Assembly (NCBI RefSeq): GCF_015277815.1
Contig: NZ_CP063813.1
Coordinates: forward strand, 3,038,001-3,102,000
Length of the DNA stretch: 64,000 bases
Source: Microbacterium atlanticum
GTDB taxonomy: Bacteria; Actinomycetota; Actinomycetes; Actinomycetales; Microbacteriaceae
Reading direction: 5' to 3'
Both the position numbers and the translations under genes were made by a program. Below are positions 32,213 through 40,458 of this stretch, one piece after another (positions within the stretch are counted from its first letter, which is position 1; every line of letters begins with the position of its first letter). The notes beneath the pieces were generated by a model. That model was not told the DNA's origin. It saw only the letters and a list, made by a program, of their open reading frames with translations, and searched no databases.

Positions 32213-33063
32213 GATCGGCCCCCGTCCTGACCGCGCGGATCGTGCGCGCCCGCGGGCCCCCCGGGTCCGGCGTGCTGCCGCGCCTCGCGCCGCGTCAGCG
32301 CGCGGCGGTCGCCGTCGGCCGAGGCATCCGCCGCCTGTCGCAGCGCGTCCTGCTGGACGAGCGCGAGGAACGCGGCATCCGGATCGGCCTCTCCGGTGTC
32401 GGCGAGCAGGCCGGCGGGGGTCGTGTCGGCGATGATGCGCCCCGCCCGCATCAGCAGCAGGCGGTCGCAGCGCAGCGCCTCGTCCATCACGTGGCTCGAC
32501 ACGATGAGCGTTGCGCCGGACTCGGCGAGTGAGCGGAAGACGTCCCACAGCTCGTTGCGCAGCAGCGGGTCCAGGCCCACGGTCGGCTCGTCGAGGACGA
32601 GCAGCTCCGGGGCGCCGAGCATCGCGACCGCCAACGACACCCGGGACTCCTGTCCGCCGCTGAGCGAGTCGACGGTCTGATCGCGCTGGTCGGCGAGGCC
32701 CACCTGCTCGATCACGCGGTCGACGTCCGCACGCGGGGCGCCGACGACGCGGGCGAAGTAGCGCAGGTTCTGCCGGATCGTGAGGTCGCCGTAGACCGAC
32801 GCGGCCTGGGTGTCGTACGCCACGCGCCGCCGCAGCGCGCTCGATCCGGCGGGCTCACCGAGCACGGTGACGGTCCCGCCGGCGATCTTCTGCACGCCGA
32901 CGATCGAGCGCATCAGCGTCGTCTTGCCGCAGCCGGACGGCCCGAGGAGCCCCGTGATCTGGCCGCGCGGGATGTCGAGCTGCAGGTCGGTGAAGACCTC
33001 GGTGCGACCCCGCCGCACGTGCAGGCCGCGCACGGTGACGGCATCCGCCGACGAGTTATTCAT
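32209..33063 (-). CDS. ABC transporter ATP-binding protein (drug-export type)
   Basis: 284 residues. Walker A GPSGCGKTT, Q-loop YDTQAASVYGDLTI, signature LSGGQ (DSLSGGQESRVSLA), Walker B LLVLDEP and the H-loop SSHVMDEAL are all present. The C-terminal about 35 residues are Arg/Gly-rich. ATG 33063 lies seven bases after a TATTCA -10 box, so the mRNA should be leaderless; the perfect palindrome 33057-33076 covers both the -10 box and the start codon, giving the upstream TetR protein direct control. Confidence 0.92.
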   Translation of the reverse strand: MNNSSADAVTVRGLHVRRGRTEVFTDLQLDIPRGQITGLLGPSGCGKTTLMRSIVGVQKIAGGTVTVLGEPAGSSALRRRVAYDTQAASVYGDLTIRQNLRYFARVVGAPRADVDRVIEQVGLADQRDQTVDSLSGGQESRVSLAVAMLGAPELLVLDEPTVGLDPLLRNELWDVFRSLAESGATLIVSSHVMDEALRCDRLLLMRAGRIIADTTPAGLLADTGEADPDAAFLALVQQDALRQAADASADGDRRALTRREARQHAGPGGPAGAHDPRGQDGGRS

Positions 33064-33076
33064 CACGTGATGAATA
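33057..33076. promoter_or_regulatory. Perfect 20-base palindromic operator over a leaderless start
   Basis: TATTCATCACGTGATGAATA is a perfect dyad. It contains the ATG of the ABC ATPase gene and the TATTCA -10 box, so a bound TetR repressor (gene at 33112-33720, co-directional) would block both RNA polymerase and the first codon. Confidence 0.8.
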
Positions 33077-33111
33077 GTGCTCCCGGGACGCCGCGGCGTC
33101 AAGAGCGATCG

Positions 33112-33720
33112 TCAGCCGAACAGGTACCGCTGAAGCGTGGGTCCGACGCGGCCGACCAGTTCGTCGACGGATGCCTCGGCCAGGCCAGGCAGCCGCAGCA
33201 CATAGCGGGCGACGATCAGCCCTGCCACCTGCGAGGCGACGAGCGAAGCCCGCAGGTCGGCGTCCTCGACCTGGAGCGTGCCGACGATGCGCGAGAGCAG
33301 CTCCCGCGAGAGGAAGCCGGCCAGGAGGGGTGTCGTGAGCTTGTTGCCGATGGCGGTGCGCAGCAGCGCCACACCACGGCGGCGCACGTCCGGGTCCTCC
33401 CAGGTGACCAGGAGGTAGCGCACGATGCGCGCGCCGATCTCGTCCGTCGGGCCGGCCAGAATCTCGGGAAGCGCGAGATCGGGCCGCATCGGCGCTCCGA
33501 CGGCTTCGCCGAACAGGTCGGCCTTCGTGCCGAAATAGTGATGCACCAGCGCCGCGTCCACGCCCGCGCGCGCCGCGATGCCGCGCATCGTGGCACCGTC
33601 GTAGCCCAGCTCGCCGAACTCGTCCATCGCGGCGGTGAGGATCCGCTCGCGCGCGTCGGACTGCCCCGCCCGGGGGCGGCCACGGCGCCGCTTTGAAGCC
33701 GGCACGACATACTCCGCCAC
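33112..33720 (-). CDS. TetR-family transcriptional regulator
   Basis: 202 residues. A basic start (ASKRRRGRPRAGQSDARERILTAAMDEFGELGYDGATMRGIAARAGVDAALVHHYFGTKADLFGEAV) is a standard TetR HTH with a GRP-type arm; TetR_C-like helices follow. TAGGCT (33727-33732) and six bases lead to GTG 33720, a leaderless start. It lies just upstream of the exporter it probably represses through 33057-33076. Confidence 0.9.
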   Translation of the reverse strand: MAEYVVPASKRRRGRPRAGQSDARERILTAAMDEFGELGYDGATMRGIAARAGVDAALVHHYFGTKADLFGEAVGAPMRPDLALPEILAGPTDEIGARIVRYLLVTWEDPDVRRRGVALLRTAIGNKLTTPLLAGFLSRELLSRIVGTLQVEDADLRASLVASQVAGLIVARYVLRLPGLAEASVDELVGRVGPTLQRYLFG

Positions 33721-33792
33721 GACGCCAGCCTATGTCGGCACCCGGCGATCGGCACCGCGCGCGGCGTCGAGCGCGGTCGTAGGGTGGGCGCC

Positions 33793-34383
33793 ATGCACAC
33801 ACGCAACCAGGCGAGGCTGCAGGTGGTGGCCGGCCCGATGTTCGCCGGCAAGTCCGAGGAGCTGCTGCGCCGGGTCCGCCGCGCGCGCATCGCCGGGCTG
33901 TCGGTCGAGGTGTTCAGCCACACGCTCGACGACCGGCGCGGCCAGGGGCAAGTGAGCTCGCACTCGGGGCTCAGCATCCCCTCACGGCCTTTCTCCGATG
34001 TCGCGTCCCTCGTGTCGGCCGTGCACGGAAGGGAACTGGATCTCGTGGCCGTCGACGAGGCGCAGTTCTTCGGGCCCGACCTCGTGCCGGCGGTCGACGC
34101 ACTGGTGGCCGGCGGCGTGGACGTCGTCGTGTCGGGACTGTGCGTCACGTTCGACGGGCGGCCCTTCGAGCCGCTGCCGTCGCTGATGGCGATCGCCGAG
34201 AACGCGATCAAGCTCACCGCGGTGTGCGCGGTCTGCGGCGAGGACGCGGCGTTCCATCAGCGGATCGCGGCCGCCGGCGACGGCGAAGACCCGACCGTCC
34301 CGACGCGGGCGCAGGTGGGCGGCATCGAGTCGTACCAGGCGCGCTGCCGTCGGCACTTCACCGCGGCGCTCACGCGCCGGTAG
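33793..34383 (+). CDS. tdk: Thymidine kinase
   Basis: 196 residues of the type II thymidine kinase family (thymidine to dTMP, salvage). P-loop GPMFAGKS at 14-21, DEAQFF with catalytic base Glu89, and zinc ligands Cys145, Cys148, Cys185 and His188 are all in place, as is the lasso YQARCRRHF. TAGGGT (33780-33785) and seven bases precede ATG 33793, a leaderless start. A long hairpin follows the stop and separates it from the convergent Hsp20 gene. Confidence 0.95.
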   Translation: MHTRNQARLQVVAGPMFAGKSEELLRRVRRARIAGLSVEVFSHTLDDRRGQGQVSSHSGLSIPSRPFSDVASLVSAVHGRELDLVAVDEAQFFGPDLVPAVDALVAGGVDVVVSGLCVTFDGRPFEPLPSLMAIAENAIKLTAVCAVCGEDAAFHQRIAAAGDGEDPTVPTRAQVGGIESYQARCRRHFTAALTRR

Positions 34384-34386
34384 AGA

Positions 34387-34426
34387 ACGGATGCCCCGCC
34401 CCCGGGCGCGGGGACGAGGCATCCGT
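34387..34426. terminator. Bidirectional terminator between tdk and hsp20
   Basis: ACGGATGCC (34387-34395) pairs with GGCATCCGT (34418-34426); inside, CCCCGC pairs with GCGGGG. The structure lies between two convergent genes and can serve both. Confidence 0.7.
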
Positions 34427-34450
34427 CATTCTCGCCTGCTGCTCAGCCGG

Positions 34451-34909
34451 TCACTGCTCGATGGGCTGCGGCGCGTCGGCGGTCGACTCGTGCGCCTTGA
34501 TGGTGGGCGCGGAGCCCTCCGTCGACACCTCGACCTTGCGCGGCTTGGCCTTCTCGCTGACGGGGATCGTGACGCTCAGCACGCCGTTGCTGTAGCTGGC
34601 GGAGATGCGCTCGGTGTCGATCCCCTGCCCGAGGTTGAGCTGCCGCAGGAAGCTCGCGGCCTCCCGCTCGCGCGTGATCCACTTGACGTCGTCGCCGCTG
34701 TGGAGCGTGCGCTCGGCGCGGATCGTCAGGAGCTGGCCGTCCACGTCGATGTCGACCGATCCCGGGTCGATGCCCGGCAGGTCGGCCGTCAGGACGTAGT
34801 GGTCGCCGTCGCGGTAGAGGTCCATCGGCATGCGGCGCGGGCCGCGTCGCGTGTCGAGGAGACTCGACGCCAGACGATCGAGGTCACGGAACGGGTCGTA
34901 GGTGGCCAT
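34451..34909 (-). CDS. Hsp20/alpha-crystallin small heat-shock protein
   Basis: 152 residues: N-terminal arm DPFRDLDRLASSLLD, an alpha-crystallin domain (MPMDLYRDGDHYVLTADLPGIDPGSVDIDVDGQLLTIRAERT through YSNGVLSVTIPVSEKAKPRKV) and an I-x-I/V-like C-terminal extension. ATP-independent holdase in the cytoplasm. GAGAGGAG lies upstream of ATG 34909. The promoter region carries both a HAIR element and a CIRCE element, predicting heat control by HspR and HrcA together. Confidence 0.93.
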   Translation of the reverse strand: MATYDPFRDLDRLASSLLDTRRGPRRMPMDLYRDGDHYVLTADLPGIDPGSVDIDVDGQLLTIRAERTLHSGDDVKWITREREAASFLRQLNLGQGIDTERISASYSNGVLSVTIPVSEKAKPRKVEVSTEGSAPTIKAHESTADAPQPIEQ

Positions 34910-34934
34910 GGGGTTTCTCCTCTCGTTCTTGGAG

Positions 34935-34953
34935 TTGAGTCGACTCGACTCAA
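34935..34953. promoter_or_regulatory. HAIR element (HspR operator)
   Basis: TTGAGT-CGACTCG-ACTCAA matches the HspR-associated inverted repeat CTTGAGT-N7-ACTCAAG at every core position; the 19 bases form a perfect dyad around the central C. Confidence 0.85.
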
Positions 34954-34964
34954 CTAGTGACAGA

Positions 34965-34991
34965 TTAGCACTCGCACGTGCCGAGTGCTAA
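34965..34991. promoter_or_regulatory. CIRCE element (HrcA operator)
   Basis: TTAGCACTC-N9-GAGTGCTAA is an exact CIRCE sequence, 11 bases upstream of the HAIR element. A TAATCT -10-like box for the hsp20 promoter overlaps its edge on the minus strand. Confidence 0.92.
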
Positions 34992-35207
34992 GTGGGCGCG
35001 TGTTCGCCCTGGACGAACACCCGGGTCGCGACGTTGCCAGATGTGGCCGTGAGGGCCGGAACCGACGGTTGGAAGCGGCCACGACTGCCACATCCATGGG
35101 CCCGCGCAGCGCCGGCGCCTCCTCCCCAGCGCGCCGGGTCCGCACGAGTACACACAGATCCGGATGCCTGGACCCCCTCGGCCACCCCGCGCGAGAGGGT
35201 CGGGCAT
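34992..35207. other. Intergenic region between hsp20 control region and DUF559 gene
   Basis: About 216 bases without a gene. A hairpin GTGTTCG (35000-35006) with CGAACAC (35014-35020) lies just beyond CIRCE. GAGGGT at 35195-35200 is probably the -10 box of the next gene. Confidence 0.45.
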
Positions 35208-36191
35208 ATGCCTCGCGTCCCGCGCCCGCTGCCACCCGAGCTCGGAGACGCCTTCGCGTACGCGGACGCGCGGCGGGCCGGGGTGACGCGGCGACGACTC
35301 CGGGCGCAGGACTGTGAGGCGCCGTTCCGCGGCGTGCGGCTCCTCACGCGACCGGACCGGATCGAGGAGGCGGCGGACGCGCCGCTCGCCCGCGACCGGA
35401 TCCAGCGGGCCGACGTGACGCGGCGCGCCCGAGGGCTGCAGCAGGTGATGCCGGCCCACGCGTTCTTCGCCACCGAGACGGCCGCCGTCCTCTGGGGCGT
35501 TCCCGTCAGCCACGGCGACCTTCTCGCGGTGGCCGTTCCCGCTCCGCACCGTGCGCCGCGGCGCCAGGGCGTCCGCGGCCTGCAGGTCGATCCCGGCCTC
35601 GTCCGCGTCAGCGACTGCGGCGGTGTGCGGGTGAGCAGCCCGGCGTCGACGTGGGCCATGCTCGGGTCGATCCTGACGCTGCGGGAGCTCGTCACGGCGG
35701 GTGATGCGTTCGTCCGCATCCCCCGGGACGACCGCGAGAAGCCGCTGCCCCACCGGAGCTTGACGTCGATCGAGCAGCTTCAGCGCGCCACCGCGGCGGG
35801 GCCGCGGAAGGGCGCTGCGCGCCTGCGGGCAGCCCTCGAGCTCATCAGAGTCGGAAGCAGCTCTCCGCTCGAGTCGGAGTACCGCCTGGATGCCGCGGGC
35901 GCGGGGCTGCCCGAGCCGCAGCTCGACGTCGAGATCCGCGACGCCGCAGGGCGTCTGCTGGGCATCTCGGAAGTCGTGTATCCGCATCAGCGCACGGTGG
36001 TCGAGATCGAGGGCGACCACCACCGCACCAGTCGCGCCCAATGGAACCGGGACATCGAGAAGTACGCGTCGTACGCGCAGGCGGGGTGGGAGGTGGTGCG
36101 GCTCACCTCCGCACACATCCGCGGGAGGCATCCGCGCGCTATCTCGATTGTTCGAGCTACCCTCCTGCGGCGAGGATGGGAACCCTCCTGA
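35208..36191 (+). CDS. Hypothetical protein with C-terminal DUF559/VSR-like endonuclease-fold domain
   Basis: 327 residues. The N-terminal third (FAYADARRAGVTRRRLRAQDCEAPFRGVRLL) resembles the AbiEi-type winged helix of type IV antitoxins. The last about 110 residues (SSPLESEYRLDAAGAGLPEPQLDVEI, EVVYPHQRTVVEIEGDHHRTSRAQWNRDIEKYASYAQAGWEVVRLT) match the DUF559/VSR restriction-endonuclease-like fold with a D/E-x-E core. Such proteins are abundant, multi-copy hypotheticals in Microbacteriaceae; no toxin partner is adjacent. Seven bases separate GAGGGT from ATG 35208, suggesting leaderless expression. Confidence 0.75.
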   Translation: MPRVPRPLPPELGDAFAYADARRAGVTRRRLRAQDCEAPFRGVRLLTRPDRIEEAADAPLARDRIQRADVTRRARGLQQVMPAHAFFATETAAVLWGVPVSHGDLLAVAVPAPHRAPRRQGVRGLQVDPGLVRVSDCGGVRVSSPASTWAMLGSILTLRELVTAGDAFVRIPRDDREKPLPHRSLTSIEQLQRATAAGPRKGAARLRAALELIRVGSSSPLESEYRLDAAGAGLPEPQLDVEIRDAAGRLLGISEVVYPHQRTVVEIEGDHHRTSRAQWNRDIEKYASYAQAGWEVVRLTSAHIRGRHPRAISIVRATLLRRGWEPS

Positions 36192-36296
36192 CCCGCGATC
36201 GGTCCGCCGGCGGGTGCGCACGCCCCAGAGGATCTGGCAGCTGTGGCCGCCTCGCACTCGCCGTACCGGCCGCAAGCGCCGGATTCTCCGAACCCG

Positions 36297-37883
36297 TCAG
36301 CACTCGATGACGTTGACCGCGAGACCGCCCTCGCTCGTCTCCTTGTACTTGTGCGACATGTCGATGCCGGTCTGGCGCATCGTCTCCACCACCGCGTCGA
36401 GCGAGACGTAGTGCGAGCCGTCGCCGCGCAACGCGAGCCGGGCCGCCGTCACCGCGGTCGACGCGGCGATCGCGTTGCGCTCGATGCACGGGATCTGCAC
36501 CAGCCCGCCGACGGGGTCGCAGGTGAGGCCGAGGTGATGCTCCATGGCGATCTCGGCCGCGTTCTCGATCTGGCGGTTGGTGCCGCCCATCACCGCGGTG
36601 AGGCCGCCCGCCGCCATCGCGCACGCCGAGCCCACCTCGGCCTGGCACCCGCCCTCGGCTCCCGAGATCGACGCGTTGGCCTTGAAGAGCGAGCCCAGCG
36701 CCGTCGCGGTGAGCAGATAGCGACGGATGCCGCGGCGACGGTTGGCTTCGGCGACCTCGTGCTCGTCCCACCCGGCGACCTCCGCGGGGGCGGCGGGATG
36801 CCCGTGGTAGCCGAGGAGGGCGCTGCCGACGAGCTCGCCGTACGGGGTCACTGCGTTGCCGGCACCGAGCCCGGAGTCGGCGAGGAAGCGCCACCAGTAC
36901 ATCGCGACCGCCGGCACGATGCCCGCGGCGCCGTTGGTGGGGGCGGTCACCACGCGTCCGCCCGCGGCGTTCTCCTCGTTGACGGCGAGCGCGAACGCTC
37001 CGAGCCACTCACCCGGAAGCTCCCGGCGACCGTCGGCCTCGGCCTCCTCGAGCTGCGCCCGGATCGCAGCCGCACGCCGTTTGACCCCCAGGATCCCGGG
37101 CAGCACGCCGTCGGCACGGAGCCCCGCCTCGACGCAGCCGGCCATGGCGTCCCAGATGGCGTCGAGCCCTTCGGCGACCTCCTCCTCGCTGCGCAGCGCG
37201 GTCTCGTTGAGCCGCGCGACTTCGGCGATGGTCAGGCCTCGTTCATCGCACAGCGCGAGCAGCTGCTCGGCGCTGTCGAAGTGGACGGGGAAGGCGGCGG
37301 CGCGCGTCGCGACCGGCTCGCCCTCACGGCGGATGAAGCCACCGCCGATCGAGTAGTACGTCTCGCGGGCGACGAGGCCGGCGTCCGAGGCGACTGCCGG
37401 GGCGAGGACGCCCGTCGATGATCCGGTCTCGCGGATGCCGGGCGCGCTCAGCCCGCGCGGCGGGCCGTCGGCCGGCGAGCCCCATGCCTCCAGTGTCATC
37501 GCGTTCGGATGGGCGGGAAGCCTGGTGCGCGCCGCGAAGACGACGTCGCCGCGCCGGAACGGGACGGCGTGGACGCCGGCTACAGCGAGGGCGTCTCCGT
37601 CGGTCCATCCGCTCCACGCCGCGCGCACGGCATCCGGATCCACCGTCTCGGGCTCCAGCCCCTGCAGCCCGGCGACGACGGCGTCGGGCGTCCCGTGGCC
37701 GATGCCGGTGGCGCCCAGCGAGCCGTACAGCGTGCACGTGATGCGCGCCACCCGGGGCAGCGCACCGGACGCGCGCAGCCGGTCGGCGAAGTCGTGGGCC
37801 GCCCGCATCGGGCCGACCGTGTGGGAGCTCGAGGGTCCTACGCCGATGGAGAACAGCTCGAACGCCGAGACGTAGGCGCTCAT
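36297..37883 (-). CDS. sdaA: L-serine ammonia-lyase (iron-sulfur type, single chain)
   Basis: 528 residues; L-serine to pyruvate and ammonia. The beta domain has [18 protein letters not shown], the alpha domain [35 protein letters not shown] and [22 protein letters not shown] with 4Fe-4S cysteines. The last residue is Cys (NVIEC), the C-terminal tail cysteine of this enzyme type. It is about 60 residues longer than usual, mostly in a stretch around 335-385 between [10 protein letters not shown] and [17 protein letters not shown] (37891-37896) and seven bases precede ATG 37883, a leaderless start. Confidence 0.93.
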   Translation of the reverse strand: MSAYVSAFELFSIGVGPSSSHTVGPMRAAHDFADRLRASGALPRVARITCTLYGSLGATGIGHGTPDAVVAGLQGLEPETVDPDAVRAAWSGWTDGDALAVAGVHAVPFRRGDVVFAARTRLPAHPNAMTLEAWGSPADGPPRGLSAPGIRETGSSTGVLAPAVASDAGLVARETYYSIGGGFIRREGEPVATRAAAFPVHFDSAEQLLALCDERGLTIAEVARLNETALRSEEEVAEGLDAIWDAMAGCVEAGLRADGVLPGILGVKRRAAAIRAQLEEAEADGRRELPGEWLGAFALAVNEENAAGGRVVTAPTNGAAGIVPAVAMYWWRFLADSGLGAGNAVTPYGELVGSALLGYHGHPAAPAEVAGWDEHEVAEANRRRGIRRYLLTATALGSLFKANASISGAEGGCQAEVGSACAMAAGGLTAVMGGTNRQIENAAEIAMEHHLGLTCDPVGGLVQIPCIERNAIAASTAVTAARLALRGDGSHYVSLDAVVETMRQTGIDMSHKYKETSEGGLAVNVIEC

Positions 37884-37985
37884 CGCCACCAGGCTAGCCG
37901 CACTCCGTGCGCTCTGGCAGGCGTTATCGAGCCGATAGGAGCACGATGCGCGCATCCAGACGACTTGGCGGGGCAGTCTGCCGCG

Positions 37986-38354
37986 TCAGGCCGACGGCCG
38001 GAACGACACCAGCCCGACCGTGTTGTCTTCGGAGTCCTTGACGAACGCCTGCCACTCGTCGTGACCGGCAGGGCCGAGCGTGTCGTCGGAGTGATGGAAG
38101 ATCACGTGCGGCGGCGAGACCACCTCCGCGCGATCTGCCAGCCGCGCGATGGCGGTCTCGACGTCGTCGACATGGAGGTAGAGCAGCGATGACGGCGCGC
38201 CGCGGTCGAAGAGCAGCCGCACCCCGTCGAGCTCGAAGAACAGCAGGCCGGGCGGGTCGAAGACGGCGGCGGCCGGCGTTCCCAGTAGAGCGGAGTAGAA
38301 GGCTGCCGCGCGGTCGAGATCGTCGGCATGCTGGGCGACCTGGACGAGTCTCAT
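37986..38354 (-). CDS. VOC-family (glyoxalase/dioxygenase-like) protein
   Basis: 122 residues, two beta-alpha-beta modules: RLVQVAQHADDLDRAAAFYSALLGTPAAAVFDPPGLLFFELDGVRLLF and LYLHVDDVETAIARLADR...WQAFVKDSEDNTVGLVSF. The final D-x-E-x-N-x-V-G-L is typical of VOC proteins with a C-terminal metal-ligand Glu. Activity unknown. CACAAT six bases before ATG 38354 may be a leaderless -10 box. Confidence 0.85.
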   Translation of the reverse strand: MRLVQVAQHADDLDRAAAFYSALLGTPAAAVFDPPGLLFFELDGVRLLFDRGAPSSLLYLHVDDVETAIARLADRAEVVSPPHVIFHHSDDTLGPAGHDEWQAFVKDSEDNTVGLVSFRPSA

Positions 38355-38463
38355 GGCGTCATTGTGGCCCGCGCGTACGCGACGTGCCAGCACGGTGCAA
38401 CCCCCCTCGCGCGGCGCCCCCGGTCGGAGTAGTCAAGAGGTACTCGTCTTCTGGAGGTGCGTG

Positions 38464-38631
38464 ATGCTGTTCGTCATCTATCTGATCCTGCTCATCGGCG
38501 GCATGGTGCTGGTGGGCATCTCGTTCTCGCTGCCGATCCTCTCCGCCCCGGCCTTCGTCGTGGGCGTGCTCATCATCGCCGGCGCCGTGGCGGTGCCGAT
38601 CACTGCGGGGATGTTCGAGCAGCGGAGGTAG
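38464..38631 (+). CDS. Small two-helix membrane protein (55 aa)
   Basis: Almost entirely hydrophobic: MLFVIYLILLIGGMVLVGISF and APAFVVGVLIIAGAVAVPIT are two TM helices joined by a short turn, with a basic/acidic end FEQRR. GGAGGTGCGTG is a good ribosome binding site for ATG 38464. Function unknown. Confidence 0.75.
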   Translation: MLFVIYLILLIGGMVLVGISFSLPILSAPAFVVGVLIIAGAVAVPITAGMFEQRR

Positions 38632-38720
38632 CATCCGTCATCCGTCATCCGCGTCCGCGGCGGGCGACCCATCGCGGACATGCGAGAATCGCCCTTTCGG
38701 CTGGAGGGGGTGCGCGGTCC

Positions 38721-39590
38721 ATGACGGACGCCGTCGATCAAGCGAGCGGCATCGTGCTGGTCGAGGGGCTTCCGGGGTCGGGGAAGTCGACGACAGCCGG
38801 CGACCTCGCCGCGTGGGTGGGCGATAAGGGCGTACCCGCCCAGCACTGGCCGGAGGGTCGACCCGACCACCCGGTCGACTTCGAGAAGGTCTCCCTCCTC
38901 ACGGACGAGGAGTTCGCGCATCTGCGCGACGACCCGGAGTCGTGGCGGACCGTACGCGCACATGCGGAGCGCTACCCCGACGGCTGGATCGTCCGCGACA
39001 CCGATCGCCTGCAGCTGCCCGGTGACCTGATCGGCTGGATCCGGGCCAGGGACGCGTACGACGGCGACGTTGCGCCCGAGGTCCACGCGCGAGCCCTGTC
39101 GGAGAGCTGGCGTCGATTCGGCGCGGCGGTGAGCGCGGACGAGGTGCAGGTGTGGGAGTGCGTGCTGATACAGAATCCCGTCTGCGCCTTCATCGCCCGG
39201 TTCGACCGCCCGCCGGCGGTGCTCATGGACCATGTGAGAGGACTCGTCGCGGCGGTGCGAAGCCACAACCCGATGCTCGTGTACCTCGACCCCGGCGACC
39301 CCGACGCGGTGCTCCGGAGGGTCGCCGAGGAGCGCCCGGAGTGGTGGCTGGACTTCGTGATCCGGTACCACACCGAGCAGGGCTTCGGGCTTCGGGCGGG
39401 CCTGCAGGGATTCGATGGCTACGTCGAATTCATGCGGATGCGCCGCGAGCTGGAGCTCGACCTGCTGACTCGGCTGGATCTGCCGACGATCGTGGTGGAG
39501 ACATCGCGAGAGCCGCGGGATGCCGCGACGCAGCGCATCCGCGGCTTCGTGGCGGCGCACCTGGCCGGGTCGGCGCGTTCGTCACGCTGA
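38721..39590 (+). CDS. P-loop NTPase / kinase-like protein
   Basis: 289 residues. GIVLVEGLPGSGKSTTA at about 11-27 is a Walker A of the AAA/thymidylate-kinase-like superfamily. Later conserved-looking blocks are DGWIVRDTDRLQLPGDLIGWIRARDAYDG, VWECVLIQNPVCAFIARFDR and MLVYLDPGDPDAVLRRVAEERPEWWLDFVIRYHTEQGFG. Homologues are annotated only as hypothetical P-loop proteins. GGAGGGGG lies 13 bases upstream, rather far, so the start is less certain. Confidence 0.75.
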   Translation: MTDAVDQASGIVLVEGLPGSGKSTTAGDLAAWVGDKGVPAQHWPEGRPDHPVDFEKVSLLTDEEFAHLRDDPESWRTVRAHAERYPDGWIVRDTDRLQLPGDLIGWIRARDAYDGDVAPEVHARALSESWRRFGAAVSADEVQVWECVLIQNPVCAFIARFDRPPAVLMDHVRGLVAAVRSHNPMLVYLDPGDPDAVLRRVAEERPEWWLDFVIRYHTEQGFGLRAGLQGFDGYVEFMRMRRELELDLLTRLDLPTIVVETSREPRDAATQRIRGFVAAHLAGSARSSR

Positions 39591-39659
39591 CGCGGGAGCG
39601 ATGCGCGCCGACGGCGGCGAGGCCGACGTACGCTGTGACTGTTCGCGAAGGGAGCACCG

Positions 39660-39845
39660 ATGCCCGTCCACGATGATGACCTGCCGGTGCACCGCGTGCC
39701 CGGACCCGGTGAACCGGACATCCCGGAGATCGAGGTGGACGAGACGATCGCCCCTCGGCCCGAGGAAGAGGTCGCCGACCTCCTGCGGGCGGAGCCGGAC
39801 GTGGCGGATCACCGCGACAGCGCACGCGGCCCATCACGGCCGTGA
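39660..39845 (+). CDS. Small acidic hypothetical protein (61 aa)
   Basis: MPVHDDDLPVHRVPGPGEPD, then EIEVDETIAPRPEEEVADLL: an acidic, Pro-rich peptide. GAAGGGAGC precedes ATG 39660. Its TGA overlaps the GTG of the next small gene by four bases, so the pair are coupled. Confidence 0.65.
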   Translation: MPVHDDDLPVHRVPGPGEPDIPEIEVDETIAPRPEEEVADLLRAEPDVADHRDSARGPSRP

Positions 39846-40006
39846 CCGCGTGGAGTCTCGATCTTCCCGGCGTCGTCGAGCTGCCCGGTGGTCGACGCGT
39901 GCGCGGCCGCGGACTGCGCGAAGGGGCGCGGGCGAACTACCGCGCGCGGGCGGCGGAGGCCCCGTGGCAGCGCCGCTTCGTCCGCACCCTCGACGTGCAA
40001 GGCTAG
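39842..40006 (+). CDS. Small basic hypothetical protein (54 aa)
   Basis: From GTG 39842, overlapping the previous stop as GTGA, to TAG 40006. WSLDLPGVVELPGGRRVRGRGLR is reminiscent of the opening of actinobacterial tyrosine-phosphatase-like proteins, after which the frame stays Arg/Ala-rich and ends. It may be a shortened relic of such a gene or a genuine small protein. Third-position GC is high. Confidence 0.5.
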   Translation: MTAWSLDLPGVVELPGGRRVRGRGLREGARANYRARAAEAPWQRRFVRTLDVQG

Positions 40007-40039
40007 GTCCCCGAACGGCACGCCGGGATGACGCCCGGC

Positions 40040-40246
40040 TTACTCCGGCACGTACTTGAACGAGAGCTGGATCCGGGTGCGGAACAGCAGCGCGCCGTCG
40101 TCGCCGACCACGACGTCCTGTTTCGTGACCTCCGCCACGCGCAGGTCGTGAAGCGACCCGGACGCTGTGGTGATCGCCTCCCGGGCCGCCTCCTCCCACG
40201 AGGACGCACTCGTGCCGACGACATCGATCACTCGGTACACGCTCAT
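40040..40246 (-). CDS. Dodecin-family flavin-binding protein
   Basis: 68 residues typical of dodecin: MSVYRVIDVVGTSASSWEEAAREAITTASGSLHDLRVAEVTKQDVVVGDDGALLFRTRIQLSFKYV. Dodecins form hollow dodecamers storing riboflavin, FMN or CoA. GGAGGTCGAG lies directly before ATG 40246 and excludes the upstream ATG at 40258. Single gene. Confidence 0.93.
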   Translation of the reverse strand: MSVYRVIDVVGTSASSWEEAAREAITTASGSLHDLRVAEVTKQDVVVGDDGALLFRTRIQLSFKYVPE

Positions 40247-40458
40247 CTCGACCTCCATCGCTCGATGCGGACAGGTCCATGATGATGGCGTGCACGCGCC
40301 GAGGGAAGGGCCCACAGGATCAGAGCGACGGCCTGGCGGCCACCCGCGCCGCCGATGGCCCACGTCAGCACTTCCGGCGCGGTGGACGAGCACTCCAGCT
40401 CGACGTACCTTCGTGGCGCCTCGCCGAGCCGTCGCAGGCGCGCACCTATCGTGATCTC

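Noticed and set aside
35000..35020. LexA (SOS) box
   Set aside because: The arms are GTTCG...CGAAC, the inverse order of the actinobacterial SOS box; it is just a hairpin.
35208..36191. Type IV toxin-antitoxin system
   Set aside because: The N-terminus resembles an AbiEi-like winged helix but no AbiEii nucleotidyltransferase is adjacent.
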